Below, one piece after another: positions 6,914-15,475 of a stretch of 41,361 bases of DNA; positions within the stretch are counted from its first letter, which is position 1; every line of letters starts with the position of its first letter. The notes under the pieces were generated by a model. It was given only the letters and a program-made list of their open reading frames with translations. It was not told where the DNA came from and made no database searches. The stretch is from Chloroflexota bacterium (lineage in GTDB: Bacteria > Chloroflexota > Anaerolineae > Anaerolineales > Villigracilaceae): contig JACRBL010000041.1 in the NCBI GenBank assembly GCA_016234485.1, forward strand, positions 1 through 41,361, read 5' to 3'. Made by a program: the position numbers and the translations under genes.

Positions 6914-8190
6914 GTGCGAAATGTCTCCATTACTGCTTCAATTGTCTTATCAATGATCTCGTCCGTGTGCATGATCGAAATGAATCCCGCTTCGAACTGC
7001 GACGGCGCGAGATAAACTCCGTTCTCCAACATCTTCTGGAAGAATTTCCCGAACCGCTCTTTATCCGCCACCTTGACCGTGTTCCAGCCAACGGGCTTGC
7101 TTTCGCTGAAGAATGTCGTGAACATCGTGCCGACTCGCGTCTGCTGGATGGGGACTCCCGCGCGTTTCGCCGCCTCCCCGATCCCCGCTTCGAGCCGACG
7201 GGCGGCCTGCTCCAACCTCTCCCACGTTTCCTCTCCCCGAATCAAACCCAACGCGGCGATCCCCGCCGACATGGCCAGCGGATTGCCCGAAAGCGTCCCG
7301 GCCTGATACATCGGTCCAAGCGGCGCGACCAGTTGCATGATCTCCCGCTTCCCGCCATACGCGCCGACAGGGAGTCCGCCGCCGATGACTTTGCCTAATG
7401 TAGTGAGATCAGGCTTGATGTTATAGAGTGTCTGCGCACCACCTTTGTGGACGCGGAAGCCTGTCATCACTTCATCGAAGATCAAGACCGCGCCGTATTC
7501 GGTGGTCAGTTTGCGCAGACCTTCGAGGAAGCCAGGTTGCGGAGGCACGACGCCCATGTTGCCCGCCACAGGTTCCACGATGATGCCTGCGATCTGGTCG
7601 GGATATTTTTTGAACAAGGCTTCCACCGATTCAAGATCGTTGAAGTCCGCCACCAACGTATCTGCCGCGACCATCTTGGGTACGCCGGGCGAGTCGGGCA
7701 AACCCAGCGTTGCCACGCCCGAGCCCGCCTGCACCAACAGCATGTCCGCGTGACCGTGATAACAGCCGTCGAACTTGATGATCTTCTCGCGCTTGGTGTA
7801 AGCGCGGGCAAGTCGAAGCGCGGACATGGTCGCTTCCGTCCCCGAATTGACGAAGCGAATCATTTCGATGTTCGGCATGAACTCCATGATGCTCTTCGCC
7901 AGTTCCAACTCCAACGGACTCGGCGCGCCATAGGAAGTTCCCAGCATGGCGGCTTGCTGAATCGCCTCCACCACTTTGGGATGCGCGTGCCCTGTGATAA
8001 GCGGTCCCCACGAAAGGACGTAGTCAATGTAGCGGTTGCCGTCCACGTCGAAGAGATAGGGACCGTCACCGCGCGAGATGAATAGCGGCTGTCCGCCCAC
8101 AGCGCGGAAGGCGCGCACAGGCGAGTTCACCCCGCCAGGGAAAAGGGTTTGCGCTTCTTGAAAGCGAGAGATGGATTTGGTGATGTTCAT
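6907..8190 (-). CDS. hemL: Glutamate-1-semialdehyde 2,1-aminomutase
   Basis: 427 residues, the usual length. It converts glutamate-1-semialdehyde to 5-aminolevulinate with pyridoxal phosphate in the cytoplasm, the second step of the C5 pathway after HemA. Seen: [12 protein letters not shown] near the N-terminus, [15 protein letters not shown] (phosphate cup), [20 protein letters not shown], and the cofactor lysine Lys267 in [18 protein letters not shown]. It lies 28 bp downstream of hemY and overlaps the next small membrane gene. The family is close to other class III aminotransferases, but the VNSPVRAF and [12 protein letters not shown] signatures and the operon settle the identity. Confidence 0.97.
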   Translation of the reverse strand: MNITKSISRFQEAQTLFPGGVNSPVRAFRAVGGQPLFISRGDGPYLFDVDGNRYIDYVLSWGPLITGHAHPKVVEAIQQAAMLGTSYGAPSPLELELAKSIMEFMPNIEMIRFVNSGTEATMSALRLARAYTKREKIIKFDGCYHGHADMLLVQAGSGVATLGLPDSPGVPKMVAADTLVADFNDLESVEALFKKYPDQIAGIIVEPVAGNMGVVPPQPGFLEGLRKLTTEYGAVLIFDEVMTGFRVHKGGAQTLYNIKPDLTTLGKVIGGGLPVGAYGGKREIMQLVAPLGPMYQAGTLSGNPLAMSAGIAALGLIRGEETWERLEQAARRLEAGIGEAAKRAGVPIQQTRVGTMFTTFFSESKPVGWNTVKVADKERFGKFFQKMLENGVYLAPSQFEAGFISIMHTDEIIDKTIEAVMETFRTW

Positions 8191-8218
8191 GGTTTCCTTG
8201 AGAGTAGTGAGTAGATCA

Positions 8219-9661
8219 TTAGAGAGCAGTAGGCGCGGGAGCGAGACCGTTCTCTACTCCTATGCTCTCTGGTAACTTTTTCACAGCCAGTTCGCCCGAA
8301 TGAATGCAGTCGGGGATTCCAATTCCGCGGTAGCCATTACCTGCCAGCGCAAGACTAGGATAATTTTCGAGTATGGCGTCAATGCGTTTGAGAATATCAG
8401 GATGTCCAAGGTTGTATTGCGGCATGGCGTTTTCCCACATAAACACGCGGGAGAGAAGCGGTTCGGCGGTAATGCCTAATGTCAATTTCATTTCTTCTTT
8501 GGATAATTCCAACAAATCATTTTCATTCCAAGGAATATCCTGCCCTGCGCGCCCAACAAACACGCGGATCAACGCGTATCCTTCGGGAGCGCGGTGCGGA
8601 AATTTGGTGGATGTCCATGTGCAGGCGAGGGCTTTGCGTCCTTCGCGGCGCGGGATGACGTAGCCATAACCGTCCAGCCCGCGGGGGATGTCGCTGCAGC
8701 GGTAGGCAAGGGAGACGGTAGCGGTCGAGGCGTAGGGAATGCTTTGGAGGACAGAAGCCAGCGCGGGGTCGAATGAAGCGAGTAGGTGTCCGCTGATGTA
8801 GGCGGGAGTTGCCAGGATCAGAGAGTCGGTTTCAAGCGTCTCACCCGTTTCGAGTTCGAGGTCAAAGGTCGAAGGTCGAAGGTCAGAACGAGTGATGTGG
8901 GTAACGCGGGTGTTGGGTCTCAATTCAACTTTCGACTTTAGACTTTCGATCAATGCTTCGACAATTTCGGCCAGACCCGTAGTTGGCGTGAGAAACGCGG
9001 AACGCGAACCCTGCACCGCTTTGCCCTTGGATTTCTTGCGCATTTCGAGCGCGCCGCGAGCGAGACTGCCATGTTTGATTTCGAGATCGCGCAAGTAAGG
9101 GAAAGTGGACGCAAGACTGAGTTGATCGCCATCGCCCGCGTAAATGCCAGACATGAGCGGCTCGATGAGATTCTCATACGCCTCACGCCCCAGCCGACGG
9201 CTGACAAAGGAGCCGAGGGATTCGTCGCCGTTGACGTTTTTCGCGGGGAGCAGAAAATCGAGTCCCATGCGTGTTTTGCCAACCCATGATATAAGACGCG
9301 AACGCAGAATGGATGGCACATCCGATGGAATCATCATGGCGAGACCTTCGGGCAAGGGAAGCAGACGCCCTTTGTTGAGGACATAGGTGTTCTTCTTGTT
9401 GGGGTTCGTGCCATGCAAACGTTCGCCGAGACCAAGTTCATTGCAAAGCGCAACGCCCCAGGGCTTGGTGGCGAGGAAGGTGTCGGGTCCACCTTCGATG
9501 ATGAAGTGACCGTCATCAAAGGCCACGCGGTCGGTGGTGATCTTGCCGCCCCAATGCGAGTCGGATTCGATCAAGGTAATGTGCGCATCAGGGATGTTCT
9601 TTTTTGCATAGTACGCGGCAGAAAGACCTGCTATTCCGCCGCCGACAATCGTTAATTTCAT
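8219..9661 (-). CDS. hemY: Protoporphyrinogen/coproporphyrinogen oxidase, HemY (HemG) type
   Basis: 480 residues from ATG 9661, which forms an ATGA overlap with the upstream gene; an ATG 18 bp earlier would lie inside that gene. The N-terminal FAD site is [19 protein letters not shown], and the C-terminal FAD site is near [33 protein letters not shown] and [10 protein letters not shown] are family motifs. The enzyme oxidises a porphyrinogen by six electrons at the membrane; whether it acts on protoporphyrinogen or coproporphyrinogen (coproporphyrin-dependent route) cannot be decided here. Two patches of 7-bp-period repeat lie inside the gene (about 8866–8888 and 8928–8950) and code in frame for [10 protein letters not shown] and [12 protein letters not shown], an apparent insertion or overwriting of a variable loop. 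Confidence 0.93.
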   Translation of the reverse strand: MKLTIVGGGIAGLSAAYYAKKNIPDAHITLIESDSHWGGKITTDRVAFDDGHFIIEGGPDTFLATKPWGVALCNELGLGERLHGTNPNKKNTYVLNKGRLLPLPEGLAMMIPSDVPSILRSRLISWVGKTRMGLDFLLPAKNVNGDESLGSFVSRRLGREAYENLIEPLMSGIYAGDGDQLSLASTFPYLRDLEIKHGSLARGALEMRKKSKGKAVQGSRSAFLTPTTGLAEIVEALIESLKSKVELRPNTRVTHITRSDLRPSTFDLELETGETLETDSLILATPAYISGHLLASFDPALASVLQSIPYASTATVSLAYRCSDIPRGLDGYGYVIPRREGRKALACTWTSTKFPHRAPEGYALIRVFVGRAGQDIPWNENDLLELSKEEMKLTLGITAEPLLSRVFMWENAMPQYNLGHPDILKRIDAILENYPSLALAGNGYRGIGIPDCIHSGELAVKKLPESIGVENGLAPAPTAL

Positions 9662-9990
9662 AGATGAGGCGCTTTCCACTTTCGAATGACGTCCGCGAAT
9701 GGGACTTTGACTTTGTTCCCATTGAAGGGAAACCAGCCGATCTCTGCGCGGACGGCTTGCTCTTTCAATTCAGTACTTCCCCAAACAAAAGTTGTGCCAA
9801 TGACTGCCATGATCACGCACAGCCAGTCATTTGGAATGAACAGGGATGCGACGATGAGCAGGAACCCGACGCCCATCATATAAGGCCAGCAAACATAGCC
9901 AAAGATTCTTTCGCCACGAATGACGAGAGGGAAACCCAACCCGATGATAAGCAGGGTGACAATACCGATGAGAGCGCCAAAGAAGTTCAT
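9658..9990 (-). CDS. DUF4491-family membrane protein
   Basis: 110 residues with three hydrophobic segments (GIVTLLIIGLGFPLVI, YMMGVGFLLIVASLFI, LCVIMAVIGTTFVWGSTEL) and a C-terminal IGWFPFNGNKVK, which matches the 'GWFP.NP' ending I associate with the DUF4491 family. Function is not known. It is translationally coupled to hemY by an ATGA overlap and 5 bp from a second, related gene upstream. The location suggests a membrane helper of the oxidase or of porphyrin transport; this is inference from operon structure. Confidence 0.75.
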   Translation of the reverse strand: MNFFGALIGIVTLLIIGLGFPLVIRGERIFGYVCWPYMMGVGFLLIVASLFIPNDWLCVIMAVIGTTFVWGSTELKEQAVRAEIGWFPFNGNKVKVPFADVIRKWKAPHL

Positions 9991-9995
9991 CGTTT

Positions 9996-10379
9996 TCAGC
10001 TATCAGTTATCGGTTTGCCAGCAGGCTCGCGTTTCAAGAGATTGCGAGTTGTGGCATGGGAATTCGGTTCTGCCAGGATCGCGGCATGACGCGGGTTGTT
10101 CGGATTCGCGGGCGCGTGTCCCTTGCGGATGCGCTTCTGCTGGCGAATGAATTCGAATCCGTCCCATAGTAGGGTCACGCCGACAATTCCAAAAATGGCT
10201 TTGAGGTGGATGTTTTCGGTAATCACTGAGAGATATTCAACGATCAATCCAAGCAGAACTGCGATGATGGTGGGCGCCAGGATCGTACGTGAGGCCGATT
10301 CGATTTTACGAACCCCCACATGCCCAAACCAAATGGCAAGAAAAGCGGTAATGGCTGATGTCAATCCCAATGTATTCAT
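9996..10379 (-). CDS. DUF4491-like membrane protein, paralogue of the downstream gene
   Basis: 127 residues. LGLTSAITAFLAIWFGHVGVRKIE, a central LLGLIVEYLSVI segment and FGIVGVTLLWDGFEFIRQQ parallel the neighbouring DUF4491 protein segment by segment. The tail changes to a hydrophilic RKGHAPANPNNPRHAA followed by about 30 residues; the last ten (EPAGKPITDS) are encoded by 7-bp-period repeat DNA. The start overlaps the hemE stop as ATGA. Two adjacent diverged copies suggest a heteromeric membrane complex. Function is unknown. Confidence 0.65.
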   Translation of the reverse strand: MNTLGLTSAITAFLAIWFGHVGVRKIESASRTILAPTIIAVLLGLIVEYLSVITENIHLKAIFGIVGVTLLWDGFEFIRQQKRIRKGHAPANPNNPRHAAILAEPNSHATTRNLLKREPAGKPITDS

Positions 10380-11449
10380 TGCTGGTTTCCGTATTCGTGA
10401 ACCATATCCACGACTGCCTTCACGTTATCAACAGGCGTGTTTTGCAGAATGCCATGTCCCAAGTTGAAGATGTGACCAGGTCTCCCGTCCGCTCTTCGCA
10501 AAATATCATGCACGCGTTTTTTGATTTCAGGAAGCGGGGCGAAGAGGATGGTGGGATCAAGATTCCCTTGAACGGCGACATCGTCCCCGAGCAGTTTCCA
10601 GCCATCGTCGAGCGGGATGCGCCAGTCGAGTCCGATCACGTCTCCGCCTGCGCGTTTCATCAAGGGAAGGAGGGTTGTAGTATTCGTGCCGAAGTGAATA
10701 ACGGGCACGTTTTCTTTTTTCGCGTCCTGCAAAATCTTTTGCGAATATGGCAGGACGAATTCTTCGTAATCTTGCGGGCTGAGTGCGCCAACCCATGAGT
10801 CAAAGACTTGAACGGCTTGCGCCCCTGCGCGGATTTGGGCTACGAGATAATCGCTCAACACGGTGGAGAGTTTTTCCATCAGCGCGTGCCAGGTCTGCGG
10901 ATCGGAATACATCATCGTCTTGGTTTTGAGGAACTCGCGCGACGAACCGCCTTCGATGAGATAGGAGGCGACAGTGAACGGGGCTCCACAAAAGCCGATA
11001 AGGGGCACCCCGCCCAAAAGTCCGCGCAAGAGGCGGATGGCGTCCATCACGTATCCCAAATCGGTTTCGGGATCCACGGGGCGCAGATTCTTCACGTCAT
11101 CCATCGTGCGGACGGGGTTTTGCAAAACGGGTCCTTCCCCTTTGGCGAACTCAAGCCCAACGCCGAGCGGAATGGCGGGCAGGAGAATATCCGCGAAGAG
11201 AATTGCCGCGTCCACACCCAGCGCGCGGACGGGTTGAAGCGTCACTTCTGCGGCGATTTCGGGGTGATGGCATATCTCGATCAGCGAATACTTCTCGCGG
11301 ATGGCGCGATACTCTGCCATGTAACGTCCTGCCTGGCGCATGAACCAGACAGGGGTGGTGTTGGTGGGGAGGCGATGGCAGGCGCGGAGGAAGGGAGATT
11401 GGAGATTGGTAATTGGTGATTGGTAATTGATAGGTTGGGCAAGTGTCAT
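10376..11449 (-). CDS. hemE: Uroporphyrinogen decarboxylase
   Basis: 357 residues. It decarboxylates the four acetate side chains of uroporphyrinogen III to give coproporphyrinogen III in the cytoplasm. Seen: TTPVWFMRQAGRYMAEYR (substrate-binding Arg motif), ILFADILLPAIPLG with the catalytic Asp, GFCGAPFTVASYLIEGG, and HFGTNTTTLLPLMKRAGGDVIGLDW. The first 20 residues before the conserved FLRACHR are not part of the usual protein: they are read from 7-bp-period repeat DNA (NYQSPITN), and the same repeat supplies the GGAG ribosome site 8 bp before ATG 11449. The stop overlaps the next start as ATGA. Confidence 0.96.
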   Translation of the reverse strand: MTLAQPINYQSPITNLQSPFLRACHRLPTNTTPVWFMRQAGRYMAEYRAIREKYSLIEICHHPEIAAEVTLQPVRALGVDAAILFADILLPAIPLGVGLEFAKGEGPVLQNPVRTMDDVKNLRPVDPETDLGYVMDAIRLLRGLLGGVPLIGFCGAPFTVASYLIEGGSSREFLKTKTMMYSDPQTWHALMEKLSTVLSDYLVAQIRAGAQAVQVFDSWVGALSPQDYEEFVLPYSQKILQDAKKENVPVIHFGTNTTTLLPLMKRAGGDVIGLDWRIPLDDGWKLLGDDVAVQGNLDPTILFAPLPEIKKRVHDILRRADGRPGHIFNLGHGILQNTPVDNVKAVVDMVHEYGNQQ

Positions 11450-11482
11450 GGGATAATCTCCAATCTCTAATTACCACTTACC
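11395..11482. repeat. Heptad-repeat patch at the radical SAM–hemE junction
   Basis: Degenerate tandem copies of a 7-bp unit of the kind GATTGGT/AATTGGT run through the end of the radical SAM gene, the intergenic bases and the first codons of hemE. Further patches of the same period lie at 12624–12668, 13652–13684, 14440–14478, 14615–14645, 15380–15475, 9988–10014, 8866–8950 and perhaps 8197–8228. Confidence 0.8.
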
Positions 11483-12612
11483 AACACACACGCAGGATCG
11501 CTTTCCAAATAATCACCCGTCATGCCATAGGCGCGACCGCGTTGACCGCCGCACACGTCGTTGTAGGTGCAGGTTCCGCACACGCCTTTGTACTTGGACG
11601 GGTTGCGCAGGTCTTTGAAGATTTGCGAATTGCGATACACATCCACGATATCGTCTTCACGCACCATACCCGCAGTGACGGGTAAAAATCCGCTCGGCTG
11701 GATTTCGCCGATGTGCGAGATGAAGAGAAAGCCATTGCCGTCGTTCACGCCTTTGGTCGGGCGGTTCAGCCCATCGGCATATTGAAAGCCCGCGCTTTGG
11801 AAGGTGACAGGCTTGCCCGTGTTCTCGGCGCGTTTACGTTCAATGGCGACTCGGCGGTACATCGGCGCGGCGGTGGCTTTGATGTCGAAGGGCGCATTTT
11901 GCGAAAGGTCATACAGCCAGTTGAAAACTTTTTCATGCTGTGCGGCGCTGACCATCTGCTCGCGCATGGCGCGTCCTGTGGGGACAAGGAAGAAGACAGA
12001 CCATTGCACCGCGCCGACCTCCTGTATGAACGGAACCATCTCATGCAGAATGTCCACGTTATGTTTTGCAACAGTGGTGTTGACCTGCACACTCATCCCC
12101 ACATCGTGCGCGCGATGGAGCGTGTCCATTGTTCTCTGCCACGAGCCTTGCACCTTCCGAAATTCATCGTGGATTTCAGAACGCGGCGCATCCAGTGACA
12201 ATGCGACACGTTTAATTCCCGCGTCGCGCGCTTTCTCCAATCGTTCGCGAGTAGGCAAAGCGGTTGCGGTTGGCGTGAGCGAACAACGTAGTTCGCGTTT
12301 GTTGGCATAGGCTATCAACTCAAACACATCAGGGCGCATCAACGGGTCGCCGCCTGTGAAGATCAAAATGGGATTGTTGCCGAACGCCGCCAGTCGTTCA
12401 ATCAACGCTTTGGCTTCATCAGTGGTTAGTTCACGCGGATCGCGGTGATGTTGCGCGTCGGCACGGCAATGCACACAAGCATACGCACAAGCACGGGTCA
12501 CTTCCCATGCGATGGTGAAGGGCGCCATGTCGAAGTCCGCGTGAACCATGCGGTTGTTTTGATACTGCCGCTCGTCAGCAGCGCGGTGGGATAGGGTTTC
12601 TAAAGTCATTTT
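11467..12612 (-). CDS. Radical SAM/SPASM protein of the heme operon (AhbD/NirJ-like)
   Basis: 381 residues from ATG 12612, chosen for the strong AAGGAGA site just upstream; a Met 45 bp earlier lies in repeat DNA. The radical SAM cluster is CAYACVHC (CxxxCxxC), followed by IFTGGDPLMRPD. The C-terminal SPASM-type cysteine cluster is CGTCTYNDVCGG plus DPAC, for an auxiliary iron–sulfur centre. The arrangement resembles the heme-modifying enzymes NirJ, AhbC and AhbD and, as I recall, the TIGR04053 subfamily. It lies between hemB and hemE, and no coproporphyrinogen oxidase gene (hemF or hemN) or ferrochelatase is seen in the window, so it may carry out or assist a decarboxylation of a porphyrin side chain. 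The exact reaction is unproven. Confidence 0.85.
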   Translation of the reverse strand, partial: KMTLETLSHRAADERQYQNNRMVHADFDMAPFTIAWEVTRACAYACVHCRADAQHHRDPRELTTDEAKALIERLAAFGNNPILIFTGGDPLMRPDVFELIAYANKRELRCSLTPTATALPTRERLEKARDAGIKRVALSLDAPRSEIHDEFRKVQGSWQRTMDTLHRAHDVGMSVQVNTTVAKHNVDILHEMVPFIQEVGAVQWSVFFLVPTGRAMREQMVSAAQHEKVFNWLYDLSQNAPFDIKATAAPMYRRVAIERKRAENTGKPVTFQSAGFQYADGLNRPTKGVNDGNGFLFISHIGEIQPSGFLPVTAGMVREDDIVDVYRNSQIFKDLRNPSKYKGVCGTCTYNDVCGGQRGRAYGMTGDYLESDPACVLVSGN

Positions 12613-12623
12613 GTCTCCTTCTT

Positions 12624-12668
12624 GGGTAATTGGTAAATGGTAATTTCCAATCTCCAATTACCAATTAC
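12624..12668. repeat. Heptad-repeat patch with inverted halves between hemB and the radical SAM gene
   Basis: Tandem GGTAATT-type units on the left are mirrored by AATTACC-type units on the right, so the patch can fold: GTAATTGG (about 12626–12633) pairs with CCAATTAC (about 12653–12660). The hemB stop codon (12665) lies within it. Confidence 0.75.
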
Positions 12669-13708
12669 TTTAACCATCTCGCCGCATCCAGCGCATGATA
12701 GGTAATGATGACATCCGCACCCGCACGTTTGATGGACGTGAGCGTTTCAAGCGTGACTTTCGCTTCGTCCATCCAGCCGTTCGCGGCGGCGGCTTTGATC
12801 ATCGAATACTCGCCGCTGACGTTGTATGCCGCCATTGGCAGTTCAGGGAAGGCATCCTTCACGACGCGGATTACATCGAGATACGCCAATGCGGGTTTTA
12901 CCATCAACATGTCCGCGCCTTCTTCCACATCCAGCGCGGCTTCGCGCAGAGCCTCACGCACGTTGGCAGGATCCATCTGATGGGATTTTCTGTCACCAAA
13001 CTTCGGCGCGCCTTCCGCCGCATCGCGGAACGGTCCGTAAAACGACGACGCATATTTCACGGCGTACGACATGATCGGCAGGTTCTCATACCCTGCGCCA
13101 TCCAACCCTTCACGAATAGACGAAACCATGCCATCCATCATGCCCGATGGTGCAACAATGTCCGCACCGCATTCGGCGTGCGAGATCGCCACCTTCGCCA
13201 GCACATCCAATGTCTCGTCATTGAGTACATAACCTTCAGGTAACGATGAGTGAAAATGTTCGCCCGTGTTTAAAATTCCACAATGCCCATGGTCGGTGTA
13301 TTCGCACAAGCACACATCCGTCACCACAACCATCTCGGGTATTTCCTTTTTAATCGCGCGAATTGCCTGCTGAACAATTCCATCTTCCGCGAAATTCTCC
13401 AGCCCGATCGGATCCTTCTCTTTGGGGATTCCAAACAGGATGACAGCGTTCACACCTGACTTTGCGGCGGCTTCCGCCTCCCGAACCGCTTCCTCCACTG
13501 ACAGTTGGTACACGCCAGGCATCGAGCCGATGGCAGTTCGTCCCGTCCCATGCTTCACGAACAGCGGATAGATGAAATCGCGGGCGTTGAGTTCGGTCTC
13601 GCGGATCATGGCGCGGAGGGCGGGAGTGGCGCGCAGGCGGCGGGGGCGAGTCATTAGAGATTGGTAATTGGTAATTGGTTTTGTCCGTTCGAGTTCAAGC
13701 AGAGTCAT
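12665..13708 (-). CDS. hemB: Porphobilinogen synthase (delta-aminolevulinic acid dehydratase)
   Basis: 347 residues. It condenses two 5-aminolevulinate molecules to porphobilinogen. Seen: the zinc-binding cysteines in [14 protein letters not shown], so this is a zinc-type enzyme; [18 protein letters not shown]; the Schiff-base lysines in [13 protein letters not shown] and [11 protein letters not shown]. The start at 13708 overlaps the hemD stop as ATGA with GGAGA in front. The conserved protein begins only at MTRPRRLR (residue 19): the 18 residues before it include PITNYQSL, encoded by the heptad repeat. The later Met has no ribosome site, so the extension is probably translated. Confidence 0.96.
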   Translation of the reverse strand: MTLLELERTKPITNYQSLMTRPRRLRATPALRAMIRETELNARDFIYPLFVKHGTGRTAIGSMPGVYQLSVEEAVREAEAAAKSGVNAVILFGIPKEKDPIGLENFAEDGIVQQAIRAIKKEIPEMVVVTDVCLCEYTDHGHCGILNTGEHFHSSLPEGYVLNDETLDVLAKVAISHAECGADIVAPSGMMDGMVSSIREGLDGAGYENLPIMSYAVKYASSFYGPFRDAAEGAPKFGDRKSHQMDPANVREALREAALDVEEGADMLMVKPALAYLDVIRVVKDAFPELPMAAYNVSGEYSMIKAAAANGWMDEAKVTLETLTSIKRAGADVIITYHALDAARWLK

Positions 13709-14442
13709 GATGTCTCCAGTTTTGCGATGGCTTCGAGTAACCCATCGGTGGTGTATTTTTTTGCAACGACAATATTTTGAAATCCCATTTCTCTTGCCGC
13801 CAGTTCTGTGACGGATCCAATACAGGCAAAGAGTGGGTTGCTTGGCAGGTTGAGTGGATCAAGTCCGTTTTGTTTGGCAATGGCGACAAAGTTTTCAACG
13901 GTCGAAACGCTCGTAAAGGTGACCACGTCCACGCCCGATTTCAGCGCGGCCAACCCCTCTTTATTTACTTCAGCGGATAATGTGCGATAGACAATGATCT
14001 CGTGGGCGATTCCACCCGCTTTGGAAATCGCTTCGGGCAATTCCGCACGGGCAATCTCGGCGCGTGGAAGGAGTATCCATTTGTTTTTCACATCGCCAAG
14101 TCCCGACATGATCGCTTCACCAACATATTCATCGGGAATGAAATCAGATTCGATGTTGTGCTTGCGCAGGGCTTCAGCGGTTTTGGGTCCGATGGCGGCG
14201 ATTCTCACCACAGAGAACACAGAAGATGCACTGGATTTGAGAACAACATCCACTGCATTGACCGATGTAAAAACAACCCAGTCATATTTCTGAATGTTTT
14301 TGATTGCTATTTCGAGTTCGGCGTTGTTTTCAATAGGACGAATCTCAATGACGGGGAAGTAGATCGGCTCAAAACCCGCAACACGCAGTTTGTCTGCAAA
14401 GTCGTCGGCTTGGGCGCGGGGGCGGGTTATCAGTACTTTCAT
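13705..14442 (-). CDS. hemD: Uroporphyrinogen-III synthase
   Basis: 245 residues, usual for the family, which is poorly conserved in sequence. It closes and inverts ring D of hydroxymethylbilane. Seen: [17 protein letters not shown] at the N-terminus (the 'vlitRp...a..la..L' motif), [35 protein letters not shown], and [14 protein letters not shown]; the position between hemC and hemB supports it. The start at 14442 has no ribosome site: the 19-bp gap to hemC is heptad repeat (CTGATAA units), suggesting translation by re-initiation after hemC. Confidence 0.95.
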   Translation of the reverse strand: MKVLITRPRAQADDFADKLRVAGFEPIYFPVIEIRPIENNAELEIAIKNIQKYDWVVFTSVNAVDVVLKSSASSVFSVVRIAAIGPKTAEALRKHNIESDFIPDEYVGEAIMSGLGDVKNKWILLPRAEIARAELPEAISKAGGIAHEIIVYRTLSAEVNKEGLAALKSGVDVVTFTSVSTVENFVAIAKQNGLDPLNLPSNPLFACIGSVTELAAREMGFQNIVVAKKYTTDGLLEAIAKLETS

Positions 14443-14478
14443 AGTGACCAGTTATCAGTTATCAGTGGACAGTGATCA
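14440..14478. repeat. Heptad-repeat patch at the hemC–hemD junction
   Basis: Units of CAGTTAT/CAGTGGA type fill the interval and give hemC its last codons and its stop codon (read on the minus strand as the TGA of CTGATAA-like units). Confidence 0.8.
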
Positions 14479-15382
14479 GTTTTAGGATTTCGCTTGCGCC
14501 ATCGTGGATTGCTTTCTTTGCAAGTTCATTACCAAGTTGCAGCGCGTCAATCCCTTCACCACTCACTTTCACAACTTTTTTTCCATCTTCCGAGATAACC
14601 AGACCAGTAAGACTGAATACTGATAACTGTTCGCTGTTTACTCCATAAGCCGCCACAGGTACCGCGCACCCACCGCCTAATCCCTGCAAAAACGCCCGCT
14701 CCGCAGTGATCGCTTTTCGCGTGGATTCATCTTCGAGTTTAGCGAGCAGGTTGAGAGTGGTCTGATCGTCGGCGCGGCATTGGATGGCAAGTGCGCCCTG
14801 CCCTGGCGCGGGTAGCATGACTTCAAGAGAAAGCCATTCGGTCACGTGATGATCCAAACCAAGGCGGGTCAATCCCGCGCCCGCGAGAATGATGGCGTCG
14901 TATTGACCGTCCAGGGCTTTGTGCAAGCGGGTATCCACATTGCCGCGCAGGGATTGGGTGCGAAGGTCTGGGCGCAGGGAAAGGATTTGGGCGGCGCGGC
15001 GCAGGCTTGATGTCCCGACTGAAGCGCCGTTGGGGAGGGTGGCAAGAGTGTACCCGTCGCGCGAGATCAGGGCGTCGCGTACTTCCGCGCGGGCGGGGAT
15101 GCATCCAACGGTTAATCCAGCAGGGTTTTCAACGGGCAAATCCTTGAGCGAATGCACCGCGCAGTGGACATCGCCGTTGAGGAGTTCGGATTCAAGTTCT
15201 TGTGTGAAGAGTCCCTTGCCGCCGATCTCGGGCAGGGGCTTGTCGAGTATCTTGTCGCCTTGCGTGGTAATGACTTTTTCTTCACATTCGAGATGTGGAT
15301 GGAGTTTTTGCAGAGCGTTGATGACCCATTGAGTTTGCCAGCGAGCCAATGCAGAAGGACGAGTTGCGAAAGTTAGTCTCAT
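14462..15382 (-). CDS. hemC: Hydroxymethylbilane synthase (porphobilinogen deaminase)
   Basis: 306 residues. It polymerises four porphobilinogens on a covalent dipyrromethane cofactor. Seen: FATRPSALARWQTQWV, TQGDKILDKPLPEIGGKGLF, HSLKDLPVE, SSLRRAAQIL, GNVDTRLHKL-like GNVDTRLHKA, LPAPGQGALAIQCR, and the cofactor-binding Cys239 in GLGGGCAVPVAAYG. Immediately after this motif, residues about 249–258 (NSEQLSVFSL) are encoded by 7-bp-period repeat DNA (14615–14645), and the last residues LITVH also come from a repeat. The C-terminal domain tolerates variation there, so activity is likely kept. The gene starts 14 bp after the hemA stop. Confidence 0.95.
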   Translation of the reverse strand: MRLTFATRPSALARWQTQWVINALQKLHPHLECEEKVITTQGDKILDKPLPEIGGKGLFTQELESELLNGDVHCAVHSLKDLPVENPAGLTVGCIPARAEVRDALISRDGYTLATLPNGASVGTSSLRRAAQILSLRPDLRTQSLRGNVDTRLHKALDGQYDAIILAGAGLTRLGLDHHVTEWLSLEVMLPAPGQGALAIQCRADDQTTLNLLAKLEDESTRKAITAERAFLQGLGGGCAVPVAAYGVNSEQLSVFSLTGLVISEDGKKVVKVSGEGIDALQLGNELAKKAIHDGASEILKLITVH

Positions 15383-15475
15383 AGTCTGATAGTCGGTTAG
15401 TCGGTAGAGGGAGCGATCGAAGGTTGAAGGTCAAAAGTCTGCTGGGGTAGGACGTTCGACGTTCGACCTTTGACG
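15380..15475. repeat. Heptad-repeat patch over the hemA 3' end and hemC start
   Basis: Two unit types are seen: TAGTCGG-like (15380–15410) and AAGGTCG/ACGTTCG-like (15415–15475). They code for most of the extra C-terminal tail of HemA and form the hemA–hemC gap. Confidence 0.75.

Noticed and set aside
11395..15475. Repeat patches considered as CRISPR arrays
   Set aside because: The unit is 7 bp, degenerate and without spacers; no cas genes are present.
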